DNA from: Pseudoalteromonas luteoviolacea
GTDB lineage: Bacteria; Pseudomonadota; Gammaproteobacteria; Enterobacterales; Alteromonadaceae
Assembly (NCBI RefSeq): GCF_000814765.1
Contig: NZ_JWIC01000007.1
Span: 186,001 to 250,000, forward strand
Length of the DNA stretch: 64,000 nucleotides
Direction of reading: 5' to 3'
Of this stretch, positions 16,792-25,284 are shown piece by piece. Below the pieces are notes generated by a model, which did not search any database, was not told the origin of the DNA, and saw only the letters and a program-made list of their open reading frames with translations. Numbering within the stretch: the first letter of the stretch is position 1; every line of letters begins with the position of its first letter. The position numbers and the translations under genes were made by a program.

Positions 16792-18090
16792 ATGAATTTT
16801 AAATCGTTTAGTTTTCCAGAGCCTTTGTTAAAAGCCTTAGATGAAATTGGCTTTACTGAGCTCACACCGATCCAACAGGCGGCCATCCCTGTGATCAGAA
16901 AAGGTCACGATGTGCTTGCGACAGCACAGACAGGTACAGGTAAAACCGCTGCCTTTGCTTTACCGGTAATCCACAACCTTTTAAAAGGTACGTCAACTAA
17001 ATCACCTCGCGCTTTATTTTTAGCACCGACTCGAGAGCTGGCAGAGCAAATCGCTAATAATTGTGAGTCATTCACAAAGTATACTGCGTTGCGCACCGTT
17101 GCTGTGTTTGGTGGCGTGAACGTTGATGGTCAAACTCAACGATTGGCACAAGGTGCTGATATCGTTGCTGCTACACCGGGTAGGTTATTAGATTTAGTTA
17201 GGTTAGGTAGTGTTGATTTAGCAAACATCGAGCATTTGGTGCTTGATGAAGCTGACCGTATGCTGGATATGGGCTTTATCGATGAAATGCAGCGTGTCAT
17301 TGCCCTTGCGAAAGAAGACAAACAGTTATTGTTGTTCTCAGCAACTTTCCCATCTGCAGTAAAACAATTTGCCAAACAGGTACTAAAAGAGCCTAAGCTC
17401 GTTCAAACTGCACCAGAGAACACGACGGCAGAAACAGTACGTCATGTGGTATATCCAGTTGAACAACAACGTAAAAAAGAGCTTTTATCTGAGCTTATTG
17501 GTAAGAAAAATTGGCAGCAAGTTCTAGTTTTCGTCAATATGAAAGATGATGCTGACACAATTGTAAAAGAGCTGGAGCTCGATGGTATTGCTGCTACTGT
17601 TTGCCATGGTGATAAAAAGCAAGGTGCGAGACGTCGTGCGCTCAGGGAGTTTAAAGAGGGTAAAGTTCGCGTCCTTGTTGCGACTGAAGTAGCGGCCCGA
17701 GGCATTGATATTGAAGGCTTACCTCGCGTAGTTAACTACGATTTACCATACCTTCCAGAAGACTATGTACACAGAATTGGTCGTACGGGTCGCGCAGGCA
17801 ATTCTGGTCAAGCAATTTCATTTGTTAGCCGAGAAGAAGAGCAGTTTTTACTGCATATCGAAGCTTTGATTGGCCAAAAGATAAAGCGTTATTACCTGCC
17901 TGGCTATGAAGTTGCTAGTCGTGAAAACTTAATTGATAACTTGAGTAAAAAGCCGAGCCATCAAAGACGTAAAGTTCGCACTAATAGACCTAGCAACCAA
18001 GCGAGTGGCGAAGCACGCGTTAAAAACCGCAGTAAAATTAGCTCAGTGAGAAGCCGGTTGAAAGGCGTGAAGCTTAAGCTTGATAAGTAG
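16792..18090 (+). CDS. rhlE: DEAD-box ATP-dependent RNA helicase, RhlE type
   Basis: A 432-residue RNA helicase. Motifs in order: Q-motif region FTELTPIQQAAIP, I (AQTGTGKT), Ia (PTRELAEQ), Ib (TPGRLLD), II (VLDEADRMLDMGF), III (SAT), then IV-VI including VATEVAARGID and HRIGRTGRAG. The tail is short, basic and glycine-poor (SKKPSHQRRKVRTNRPSNQ), as in RhlE-like cold/ribosome-assembly helicases. I chose ATG 16792 because the preceding 16 residues from 16744 come from the promoter region. The leader hairpin may let the helicase control its own translation. A terminator follows at 18117. Confidence 0.94.
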   Translation: MNFKSFSFPEPLLKALDEIGFTELTPIQQAAIPVIRKGHDVLATAQTGTGKTAAFALPVIHNLLKGTSTKSPRALFLAPTRELAEQIANNCESFTKYTALRTVAVFGGVNVDGQTQRLAQGADIVAATPGRLLDLVRLGSVDLANIEHLVLDEADRMLDMGFIDEMQRVIALAKEDKQLLLFSATFPSAVKQFAKQVLKEPKLVQTAPENTTAETVRHVVYPVEQQRKKELLSELIGKKNWQQVLVFVNMKDDADTIVKELELDGIAATVCHGDKKQGARRRALREFKEGKVRVLVATEVAARGIDIEGLPRVVNYDLPYLPEDYVHRIGRTGRAGNSGQAISFVSREEEQFLLHIEALIGQKIKRYYLPGYEVASRENLIDNLSKKPSHQRRKVRTNRPSNQASGEARVKNRSKISSVRSRLKGVKLKLDK

Positions 18091-18116
18091 TTATTTAAGC
18101 TAAGAATACGAAAGGG

Positions 18117-18141
18117 AAGCGAGCAAATAGCTCGCTTTTTT
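18117..18141 (+). terminator. Terminator after rhlE
   Basis: An 8-bp stem (AAGCGAGC / GCTCGCTT) with loop AAATA and a run of T. Confidence 0.88.
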
Positions 18142-18263
18142 TGTGCTCATAAAATGTTTCTAAACCAGATTTAAGCATGACAATCTGAGCAGTGAAGTGT
18201 GTGAAAAGTAACCAGCTAAAGGGTTTGGCTGCTGGATGGGAGAATTGATTTGATATTTTTTAT

Positions 18264-19047
18264 TTAAAACTGAATTGAATAATCAGCAAATATAGTTCGG
18301 TCGTAGATATTGTGGTTTTCAGTATTAAATCCAAAGAACCTTTCTAGCCTCACTTCGGGGATTATAGCGAAAATATTTCGCACTCTGATGGTAAAACTGC
18401 CGTAATTATCGCTTTGATAGTTAAATCCCAGATCGACTTCTGTTGCGGATGCATAGTCATCCAACTCTCTGTCTGCCAGTAATCAATTGTGACGGCTGTA
18501 TTTGCTGTCATGTTCCAGACTGCACCGATGGAGAATTGCTCAGATGTTTCTGGTTTTAAATTAGGCGTATCCATTGCTGTTGCAGGTAGGTTTTGTGTAT
18601 CACAAGTTGTGTTACTGTAATCAGTTAAATTGTCATAGCCACTACTTGCATCGCCCACTAATCGATTTAAGCCTGCGACGCTAAAGCCTGCCCGTAAAAC
18701 TAAGTTTCGATTGCTTCATAGTGTACATTGACGCTACTTGATAATTCTCCTGCATCTGGCAGACTGTATTCGTCACAACGGCTCGAAGCTTTGGCGACTA
18801 ACTCATCAAGTAAAGGCTGCTCTATCTCGATATATGCGGCTTTGTAATCTTGCTCTCCGATTACATCGCCACCAATTCTAGCCCTGCATTAGAGTGCATT
18901 AGAGTGGGCATCCATTTCATCAGTTAGCTGTGTTTGCCTGTATTCAGCTTCAATTGCATAGCCTATTTCGCCACTGCGATATGCAGTATGACGGATATTG
19001 TCCAATGTTTGTCTCGAGGCGTTGCCCCCGGGTGCAATGGGCCTATT
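18264..19047 (-). pseudogene. Decayed TonB-dependent receptor, C-terminal remnant
   Basis: The minus strand encodes pieces of an outer-membrane TonB-dependent receptor in shifting frames. From 5' to 3': RPIAPGGNASRQTLD and YAIEAEYRQTQ near 19040-18920; GDVIGEQDYKAAY and QPLLDELVA near 18860-18790; LRAGFSVAGLNRL near 18700-18650; NLKPETSEQFSIGAVW near 18550; and the barrel end FADYSIQF at 18267, with the terminal Phe expected for BamA recognition. At least three lesions are visible: a 10-base tandem duplication at 18886, a frame change near 18700, and another near 18470. The receptor's plug and front barrel are absent, and zapE begins in their place. The PGGNAS style recalls receptors of Alteromonadales for carbohydrate or peptide uptake. 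Confidence 0.88.
18886..18905. repeat. 10-base tandem duplication inside the receptor pseudogene
   Basis: GCATTAGAGT is present twice back to back. Ten bases are not a multiple of three, so this shifts the frame and adds a stop in the receptor reading frame. It is a likely slippage event and possibly one of the inactivating changes. Confidence 0.85.
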
Positions 19048-19054
19048 TAATAAG

Positions 19055-20140
19055 TCATGTATCAGGTAACTGCCATGATTGCATTTCTACTAGTCGGCTT
19101 TTGGTACGCTCAAATTCAAACGCTAATAACTCTCCTGTGTAGAGGTTATTTAGGTCACACAGTGAAGAAATAACAATGAGCTTTTTACGGTCATAAAACT
19201 CATCAATAAGCGCGATAAAGCGCCTTGCCTCATCATCAAAGTGCTTTGCTTCAAATGCAGGCTTCGTTCTTATATAACCATCTTCTATACCTTGAACAAC
19301 TGAGCTATGAACTACTGAACAACCCATTGCGGGTATATTTTTAATGAAAATCACGTCATAGTCTTTTGCTAGTTGAATATAGTCTTGGGTTGCACGCGGT
19401 TCAGCGCACAACGCTAAAAACTCCATTAATAAGCCTCCCTTACATTCACCCAAGATCTCTACAGGTCGGTTTTCGATATTGATGTTGGTCAGTTTCTCCG
19501 AGCCACCGAGTGATGAAAAAAGAGATGAAAAACCCAGCTCATCATTTTCAAAATAAAAGTTTGCTGAAAAACCATTTGCAAATCTGTGGTCATTTTCTCC
19601 ACAAATATTGACCAGTTTGCAATGGGCTAAGATTAAATCAATAGTCGGTTCAAAACGGCTTCGTTGGAGGCCATTTTTGTATAGTTCATTGGGATGCGAA
19701 TTTGAAGTTGCCACAAATACAATGCCTGCTTTGAAAAACGCATCTAATAGACCTGCTAGGATCATGGCATCACCGATGTCTTTTACAAAGAATTCGTCGA
19801 AGCAAAGTACTTTAGTGTGTTTGGCCCATTGCTTAGCAATCACGTTTAATGGATTCTTTTTTCCTTGGATCTCTTTAAGCTGCTGGTGGATTATTTGCAT
19901 AAAGTGATGGAAGTGAAGCCTTTGCTTGCGATTACTCCCCAAAGTGTCAAAAAACATGTCCATTAGCATGGACTTTCCTCGACCAACAGGCCCGAAAAGG
20001 TAAATTCCTTTTGCGCGATCCGAAAGTTCAATTTGATTGCTAAGCTTGTCTAGTTCGTCAATGGCTGATACTTGTGCTGGATCGAAAGTTAAAGTGTTGC
20101 TTTCTATAAGTTGATTATATTTATCTAAAAGGCGGTACAT
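19055..20140 (-). CDS. zapE: ZapE/AFG1-type AAA+ ATPase
   Basis: A 361-residue ATPase related to E. coli ZapE, which binds FtsZ and supports division under stress, and to mitochondrial AFG1. Walker A is FGPVGRGKSMLMD, and Walker B is VLCFDEFFVKDIGDAM. RQRLHFHHFM-like (KQRLHFHHFM), ATSNSHPNELYKNGLQR and an arginine after it are also characteristic. The usual E. coli gene lies beside rplM-rpsI; here the neighbours are a receptor pseudogene and a GST, so this may be a second copy. The gene is intact. It ends right at the pseudogene border. Confidence 0.88.
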   Translation of the reverse strand: MYRLLDKYNQLIESNTLTFDPAQVSAIDELDKLSNQIELSDRAKGIYLFGPVGRGKSMLMDMFFDTLGSNRKQRLHFHHFMQIIHQQLKEIQGKKNPLNVIAKQWAKHTKVLCFDEFFVKDIGDAMILAGLLDAFFKAGIVFVATSNSHPNELYKNGLQRSRFEPTIDLILAHCKLVNICGENDHRFANGFSANFYFENDELGFSSLFSSLGGSEKLTNINIENRPVEILGECKGGLLMEFLALCAEPRATQDYIQLAKDYDVIFIKNIPAMGCSVVHSSVVQGIEDGYIRTKPAFEAKHFDDEARRFIALIDEFYDRKKLIVISSLCDLNNLYTGELLAFEFERTKSRLVEMQSWQLPDT

Positions 20141-20254
20141 AAGCAGTGGGGTAGGGAGTTTGAATTATATAATACGTTGAGTTGCGTGAGAGATAAAGTT
20201 AAGTAGACGATTAAAGTATTGCTAGAACAACTCAGCCTTTAATAATGAGGTAGA

Positions 20255-20301
20255 TTAAAAGCCAATTACATGAAAAATCTGATTATGTAAAATTGGCTTT
20301 A
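20255..20301 (-). terminator. Terminator after the GST gene
   Basis: A 10-bp stem (AAAGCCAATT / AATTGGCTTT) with a further ACAT/ATGT pairing inside and, on the minus strand, TTTTAAT after it. It lies 31 bases after the GST stop. Confidence 0.65.
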
Positions 20302-20331
20302 GATTTGTATTTCCGATACAAAGAACAGGTT

Positions 20332-20967
20332 TTATTTGTAAGGGCTTAAATCAGTTTGTTCAGTTTCGCAAACTTTTTTAATGACAGGGTGCTTGGCCAT
20401 TTCACGAAGATATTTTGCTAAATGTTCAAATTGAAGTGGAGGAGTATTTAGCTCATCGGCCCAAATACATAGCATAAATAAATAGCAATCGCAGATAGTG
20501 AATTGTTCATTTACTACATAGCTTTTACCTGCCAAATGCCTATTCACAATAGTAAACATGTCAGTGAGGCGAGTTTGCTGGGTTTTAATGATATCGTCAT
20601 ACATCAAAGCGCTTTGTGTATGGCGCTCAGGGTAAAAATAAATCATTAATTCAGCTTGTATTGTCGTTGTAAAGTACATTAACCACTGATAAAAAACACC
20701 TTTTTGCACAGGGTCAGTTGGGATCAACTGACTTTCTGGATGTTTCTCTGCAAGGTATAAGCATATTGCACCGCTTTCAAATAGCACAAATTCATCATCG
20801 ACAAGTGTGGGGATCCTGCCTGTAGGGTTGAGTCTTAAATATTGTGCAGATTTTTGAGCGTGCTTTTTACGGTCAACAAGTTCTAGTTGGTACGGCACTT
20901 TGAGTGCTTCTAATACAAAATGTGGAGCAAGACTGGCATTGCGAGGGTAATAAAACAAAGTGTACAT
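20332..20967 (-). CDS. Glutathione S-transferase family protein
   Basis: A 211-residue cytosolic GST-fold protein. The N-terminal thioredoxin-like domain has YTLFYYPRNASLAPHFVLEAL, the cis-proline segment GRIPTLVDDEF and the glutathione-binding FESGAICLYLAEKHP. The all-helical C-terminal domain contains FTICDCYLFMLCIWAD. I chose ATG 20967 because it has AAGG six bases upstream and matches the family start; the ATG at 20985 adds six residues. The exact reaction cannot be told. It is a single gene, upstream of zapE. Confidence 0.85.
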   Translation of the reverse strand: MYTLFYYPRNASLAPHFVLEALKVPYQLELVDRKKHAQKSAQYLRLNPTGRIPTLVDDEFVLFESGAICLYLAEKHPESQLIPTDPVQKGVFYQWLMYFTTTIQAELMIYFYPERHTQSALMYDDIIKTQQTRLTDMFTIVNRHLAGKSYVVNEQFTICDCYLFMLCIWADELNTPPLQFEHLAKYLREMAKHPVIKKVCETEQTDLSPYK

Positions 20968-21288
20968 AACTGGCCTTATCATCAAGTTTTTATTGGTGAG
21001 AAAGCTCCTTTTACGGTTATTCCTCTAGGACTTTAGGACAGCATTTGAATAATAACAAATGCTTTGACGTATTTTTATTCAAAAATTTAAATCGTCCAAA
21101 GGAAGTTAACAAGATTAACCTGGGGTTTCTCTGCCGTTAATGATTTTACCTTAAATAGGAAAGTTATCTACGTATTTAATAATATGTAGCGAAAATAATG
21201 AATAAAGTAATTAGAGGCATTTTTGAGGCGTATTAAAAACAGAAAAATAAGAGCATTTTTGCAGTTTCAAAAATGCTCTTACTATTAA
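20968..21288. other. Intergenic region with two hairpins
   Basis: A 320-base gap. It holds the abgT terminator (21249-21280) and an 8-bp hairpin at 21040-21063 (AGCATTTG / CAAATGCT) without a good T-tract. The rest is AT-rich and shows no gene. Confidence 0.6.
21249..21280 (-). terminator. Terminator after the AbgT transporter gene
   Basis: A 13-bp stem (AAGAGCATTTTTG / CAAAAATGCTCTT), followed on the minus strand by ATTTTTCT, eight bases after the stop codon. Confidence 0.88.
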
Positions 21289-22896
21289 TTAGGGCGTGTA
21301 ATATATTGGTGAATTCGGTCCTACAGGTAGACCAAATCCAAATACCCAGATGTAGAATAGTGCGACCCAACCGACAAAGAAGAACATACTGTAAGGCAAC
21401 ATAGTCGCTACCAAAGTACCTATTCCCATGTCTTTTTTGTATTTTGTTGCGACAGCTAAGATAAGTCCGAAATAACTCATCATAGGCGTGATCAAGTTAG
21501 TTACAGAATCACCGATACGATAAGCTGCTTGAATTGTTTCTGGCGCGTAACCAACAAGCATTAACATTGGTACGAAAATCGGTGCAGTTACAGCCCACTG
21601 AGCTGAAGACGAGCCCAAACATAGGTTAACCATTGCGCACATCATAATGAACAAGATGAATACTTCTGGACCCGTAAGATTTAGGGCTTGCAGTAACGCA
21701 GCGCCATTGATAGCCAGAATAGTGCCAAGGTTGGTCCATTTAAAGAACGCCACAAACTGAGCTGCGAAGAAAACAAGCACAATATACATGCCCATTGAGC
21801 TCATGCTCTTACTCATTGCATCAATGACATCACGGTCGGTTTTCATAGTGCCGACTACACGACCATATACAAAACCTGGGATTGCAAATGTTACAAAAAT
21901 GAGGACAACGATACCTTTTAGGAATGGGGAGCCTGCTACAGCACCTGTTTCTGGGTGACGCAGAATGCCATCTTCTGGCACGATAGTTAGCGCTAAGATG
22001 CTACATACGATAAGTAGAGAAACACCGGCCCATTTTAGACCGCTTTTTTCTTTGGCAGTTAAATGCTCAATATTGTTTTCTGATAAGTCAACGCTTGCAT
22101 CATCTGGATTGTATTTGCCAAGGCGTGGCTCAACAATTTTTTCAGTCACTAAAGTACCTACAATGGCAATTAAGAAAACTGAAATCATCATGAAGTACCA
22201 GTTTGCTTCAGGGCCTACATGATAAGTTGGGTCAATCATCTGTGCTGCGGGTGTTGTGATACCAGCTAGCAACGGGTCGATTGTGCCAAGAAGTAGGTTT
22301 GCACTGTATCCGCCTGAAACACCTGCAAAAGCCGCGGCAAGACCAGCGAGAGGGTGTCTACCAAGACTGTGGAAAATCATGGCAGCTAGTGGAATAAGCA
22401 CAACGTAACCAAGCTCAGACGCGGTATTTGATAAAATTGCCGCAAAGACAACCATAAAGGTTACAAGGCGTTTAGATGCGCCCATGACCATACCACGCAT
22501 TGCAGCTGATAGCATACCTGAATGCTCAGCAACGCTTACACCAAGTAGCGCCACTAATACCGTACCAAGTGGTGCGAATCCAGTAAAGTTGGTGACAAGG
22601 CCTGTCATTATTTTTTGTAGGCCCTCTGCACTCATCAGGCTAACGACTTCGATGACACCGTCAGCATCACGTCCTTTAGCTCCCTCTGGACGAGGGTCAA
22701 TTGCACTCAAGCCCATCCAGTCGGCAATGCCACTGAAGACCACGATTGCAACACACAACATTGCAAAAAGGGTGATTGGGTGTGGGAGCATGTTCCCTAA
22801 AAACTCTACGGTTGCCAAAAAGCGATTGAATAAGCCGCTTTGTTGTTCTGGCGCTTGAGAGTTTTTATTCGCTTTAGTCTCTACTGCATTCGACAT
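21289..22896 (-). CDS. abgT: AbgT-family transporter (p-aminobenzoyl-glutamate type)
   Basis: A 535-residue inner-membrane protein with about 11-12 hydrophobic segments. Family landmarks: GNMLPHPITLFAMLC near the start, NTASELGYVVLIPLAAMIF, GVSGGYSANLLLGTIDPLLAG, GSSSAQWAVTAPIFVPMLM, YRIGDSVTNLITPMMSYFG. These correspond to the hairpin and unwound helices of AbgT/YdaH structures. Family members carry p-aminobenzoyl-glutamate in, or sulfonamides/folate precursors out; direction is not evident here. I chose ATG 22896 (MSNAVETKANKN) over 22929. The gene has no abgA/B partner next to it. Confidence 0.9.
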   Translation of the reverse strand: MSNAVETKANKNSQAPEQQSGLFNRFLATVEFLGNMLPHPITLFAMLCVAIVVFSGIADWMGLSAIDPRPEGAKGRDADGVIEVVSLMSAEGLQKIMTGLVTNFTGFAPLGTVLVALLGVSVAEHSGMLSAAMRGMVMGASKRLVTFMVVFAAILSNTASELGYVVLIPLAAMIFHSLGRHPLAGLAAAFAGVSGGYSANLLLGTIDPLLAGITTPAAQMIDPTYHVGPEANWYFMMISVFLIAIVGTLVTEKIVEPRLGKYNPDDASVDLSENNIEHLTAKEKSGLKWAGVSLLIVCSILALTIVPEDGILRHPETGAVAGSPFLKGIVVLIFVTFAIPGFVYGRVVGTMKTDRDVIDAMSKSMSSMGMYIVLVFFAAQFVAFFKWTNLGTILAINGAALLQALNLTGPEVFILFIMMCAMVNLCLGSSSAQWAVTAPIFVPMLMLVGYAPETIQAAYRIGDSVTNLITPMMSYFGLILAVATKYKKDMGIGTLVATMLPYSMFFFVGWVALFYIWVFGFGLPVGPNSPIYYTP

Positions 22897-23105
22897 AGCA
22901 AGTTTTCTCGGTTCCAAAAAATGCGACATACCATATCACTTTTTCATCCAGCGGTCATTTATAAAAGTTAACTCAAGGTGAAAATGAGATAAAATTACAA
23001 CTATCGGTGACGAAGAGCGGTCAATATTTATGATGTAAGTAAGTACTCTGTTTTGACTGCATAAATATTGTTCTATTCAGGTTGTGGGTTGTGTTTTTTA
23101 ATTTT

Positions 23106-23414
23106 TTATTCTGATTTTTGAGATTGATTGACGCCTTTAAAAAGCAGTGGATATTGACGACATTTATTTCCAATATGGTCATCAGCCATAATTTGCTGGC
23201 AGATACGCTCGATGTCATCATCTGCTGCAAGGATCCACTCTAGGCGTTCAATGGTGCGCTTAAGTCCTTTTTTTAAATAAGCTTGCTCTTGGTAGTATTG
23301 ACAATTAGCTTTAATCACGCCAATAGCGGTTGGATTTTGCCTTAAGGCGTCGACGACCTGTTTCATATATGTTTGTGATGACTGTGTAGACGCTCTGTTT
23401 CTACTTCTAGTCAT
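23106..23414 (-). CDS. Hypothetical protein, third gene of a small operon
   Basis: A 102-residue basic, helical protein that I do not recognise (MKQVVDALRQNPTAIGVIK, ERLEWILAADDDIERICQQI). No signal or membrane segment. Its ATG overlaps the end of the DUF3081 gene by eight bases, which supports real translation through coupling. No function can be given. Confidence 0.65.
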   Translation of the reverse strand: MTRSRNRASTQSSQTYMKQVVDALRQNPTAIGVIKANCQYYQEQAYLKKGLKRTIERLEWILAADDDIERICQQIMADDHIGNKCRQYPLLFKGVNQSQKSE

Positions 23415-23670
23415 CTAACATACTCGCAATGTAATTAATTTTTTTCATGAAATCGGTTTTTTGAGATTCTTTGTCATAATTAAATTGGTATGTGTTATGA
23501 AAGCCAAACCTTAAAAAAACACCACTGCCTTTTAAATAAATCGTGTAACCGTCGGGATCCGAAAATGCGGTGATGCCTTCAAATTGTTTTCCTTGTTCAT
23601 AATCTTGACCTTGTTGCCTGATATGTTCGTACACTTTTAAGATGAGGTTGCTATTTAGTTCATTCTTCAT
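23407..23670 (-). CDS. DUF3081-family small protein
   Basis: An 87-residue protein: KVYEHIRQQGQDYEQGKQFEGI, FSDPDGYTIYLKG and FGFHNTYQFNYDK match my memory of the DUF3081 family, which is found in marine gammaproteobacteria. Its role is unknown. It sits between the isochorismatase-like gene (49 bases upstream) and a small coupled gene. Confidence 0.7.
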   Translation of the reverse strand: MKNELNSNLILKVYEHIRQQGQDYEQGKQFEGITAFSDPDGYTIYLKGSGVFLRFGFHNTYQFNYDKESQKTDFMKKINYIASMLDD

Positions 23671-23719
23671 ATTTCACCAAATATCTGAAACTGATTGTTA
23701 ATATTACTATCCGGGCGGA

Positions 23720-24253
23720 TTAACGGATCAGTTTTGATATGGCTTTAAAGTGAGGATGTTTTGCATCTTTAAGCATGTCAAATAGCACACTTTCTAAACT
23801 CATAATCACTGCCCCATCATACCTTAATTGTTCAATTGCCCATGTTTTATGTTGAGGGTTTCTGGAAGCTATCGCATCTGCAACGACGATAACAGGTTGT
23901 CTCAACCGTAATAAATCTCGAGCGGTTTGATAGACACATACATGCGCCTCAAGACCAACAATCACTTTAATTGTTGTTGTATTTAGATTGACGGCTGAGT
24001 TTGACGAAGGATCGTTTAGTGCACTAAATGTCGTTTTTTCAAATCGACATATGTTAAAAGCAGTAAGTAGGTCATCTGTGTGCCCTAATCCTTTTGGGTA
24101 TTGCTCAAACAGTAAAACTTCATGTGATAACAATTCAGCTGCGTGTAGTAGCTTTTGAGTGGTCGCCACAACGTCCGAATATTGCGCTATGTGGGGTTGA
24201 AAACTCTTTTGTATATCCACAACAAGGATTTGATAAGCGTCAGTATGGTCCAT
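23720..24253 (-). CDS. Isochorismatase/cysteine-hydrolase family protein
   Basis: A 177-residue alpha/beta hydrolase of the nicotinamidase/isochorismatase/YcaC superfamily. The catalytic triad can be read: Asp13 in LVVDIQKSF, Lys in FEKTTFSAL and Cys in VGLEAHVCVYQTARDLL, plus the cis-peptide region before it. YcaC-like members are soluble octamers with unknown substrate. It is the first gene of a minus-strand group with DUF3081 and a small coupled gene. It is divergent from rnz (77-base gap). Confidence 0.88.
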   Translation of the reverse strand: MDHTDAYQILVVDIQKSFQPHIAQYSDVVATTQKLLHAAELLSHEVLLFEQYPKGLGHTDDLLTAFNICRFEKTTFSALNDPSSNSAVNLNTTTIKVIVGLEAHVCVYQTARDLLRLRQPVIVVADAIASRNPQHKTWAIEQLRYDGAVIMSLESVLFDMLKDAKHPHFKAISKLIR

Positions 24254-24330
24254 GGATTAACCCTTTAGCTATTGTTTGACATCACTTAAACTATGTACAG
24301 TAGTATCATCATTATGGATTTAAGTGAGTT

Positions 24331-25284
24331 ATGCAATTGGAGTTTTTGGGGACGTCATCTGGAAGCCCGTCCGCTTTTCGCAATGTTTCAGGCGCTGCGG
24401 TTAAATTTGAAAAGTCAAAAAAGTGGGTATTGGTTGATTGTGGTGAGGGAACACAACATCAAATACTTAAATCTAAATTATCTCTGTATCAACTCAGTTT
24501 GATCTGTATTAGCCATATTCATGGCGATCACTGTTATGGGTTACCAGGCTTATTAGCATCTATGGCCATGTCGGGTAGAAAAGAGGCGGTTCATATTGTG
24601 GCGCCTAAAAAAGTGATTGAGTTTTTGCATGCCACATTTTCACTGACAGATTTGGCGCTGCCTTTTGATCTTAAAACTAGCGCCATTGAAGCGCTCAATT
24701 GCGCGAGTTTGAACTTTGACTTCTGTAAAATAGAAGTCATCACACTAAAACATCGAGTACCCAGCTTTGGGTTCAAAGTGAGCGAAACCCTCATACCGAA
24801 TAAATTAAAAACCAGCTTGTTGAAACAACATGGTATTGCGACAGGCCCTCACTTTAATCAATTACAAAAGGGTTTTGACGTAGAGTATCAAGGGAAAGTA
24901 CTCGCATCTAACACATATGCTTTCCCCAGCTGGCAGCCTCGTTCAGTGATTGTGTGTGGTGACAATGAGAAACCAAGTCTTTTAAAAGGGCACATAGACG
25001 GTGTAGACGCGTTAGTTCACGAAGCGACTTATACTCATAAAGACCTCAAGAAAGTCGGTCACCACACTGGTCATAGCGATGCGAAACGGATTGCAGAGTT
25101 TGCTAACCAAACTCACGTACCATTACTAGTATTAACACACTTTAGCGCCCGCTATCATGGGCCCGGATTGTTGGATAATTTGGAAGAGGAAGCTCACACG
25201 TATTATCAAGGTGAGCTTGTCCTCGCGAGTGACGGGCTTGTGGTTGATATTCCAAAGGTACTACTTTCTGAGAGCCTTGAATAA
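24331..25284 (+). CDS. rnz: Ribonuclease Z / tRNase Z-type metallo-beta-lactamase fold protein
   Basis: A 317-residue endonuclease for tRNA 3'-end maturation. The metal motif SHIHGDHCYGLPGLL (HxHxDH), GTSSGSPSAFRN near the start, then HRVPSFGFKV, VVCGDNEKPS, HEATYTH, HHTGHSDAKRIA and LTHFSARY supply the other zinc ligands and the catalytic residues. The length is normal for the short (ElaC/RNase BN) form. Its 3' end overlaps the convergent DUF2252 gene by 24 bases. Confidence 0.93.
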   Translation: MQLEFLGTSSGSPSAFRNVSGAAVKFEKSKKWVLVDCGEGTQHQILKSKLSLYQLSLICISHIHGDHCYGLPGLLASMAMSGRKEAVHIVAPKKVIEFLHATFSLTDLALPFDLKTSAIEALNCASLNFDFCKIEVITLKHRVPSFGFKVSETLIPNKLKTSLLKQHGIATGPHFNQLQKGFDVEYQGKVLASNTYAFPSWQPRSVIVCGDNEKPSLLKGHIDGVDALVHEATYTHKDLKKVGHHTGHSDAKRIAEFANQTHVPLLVLTHFSARYHGPGLLDNLEEEAHTYYQGELVLASDGLVVDIPKVLLSESLE

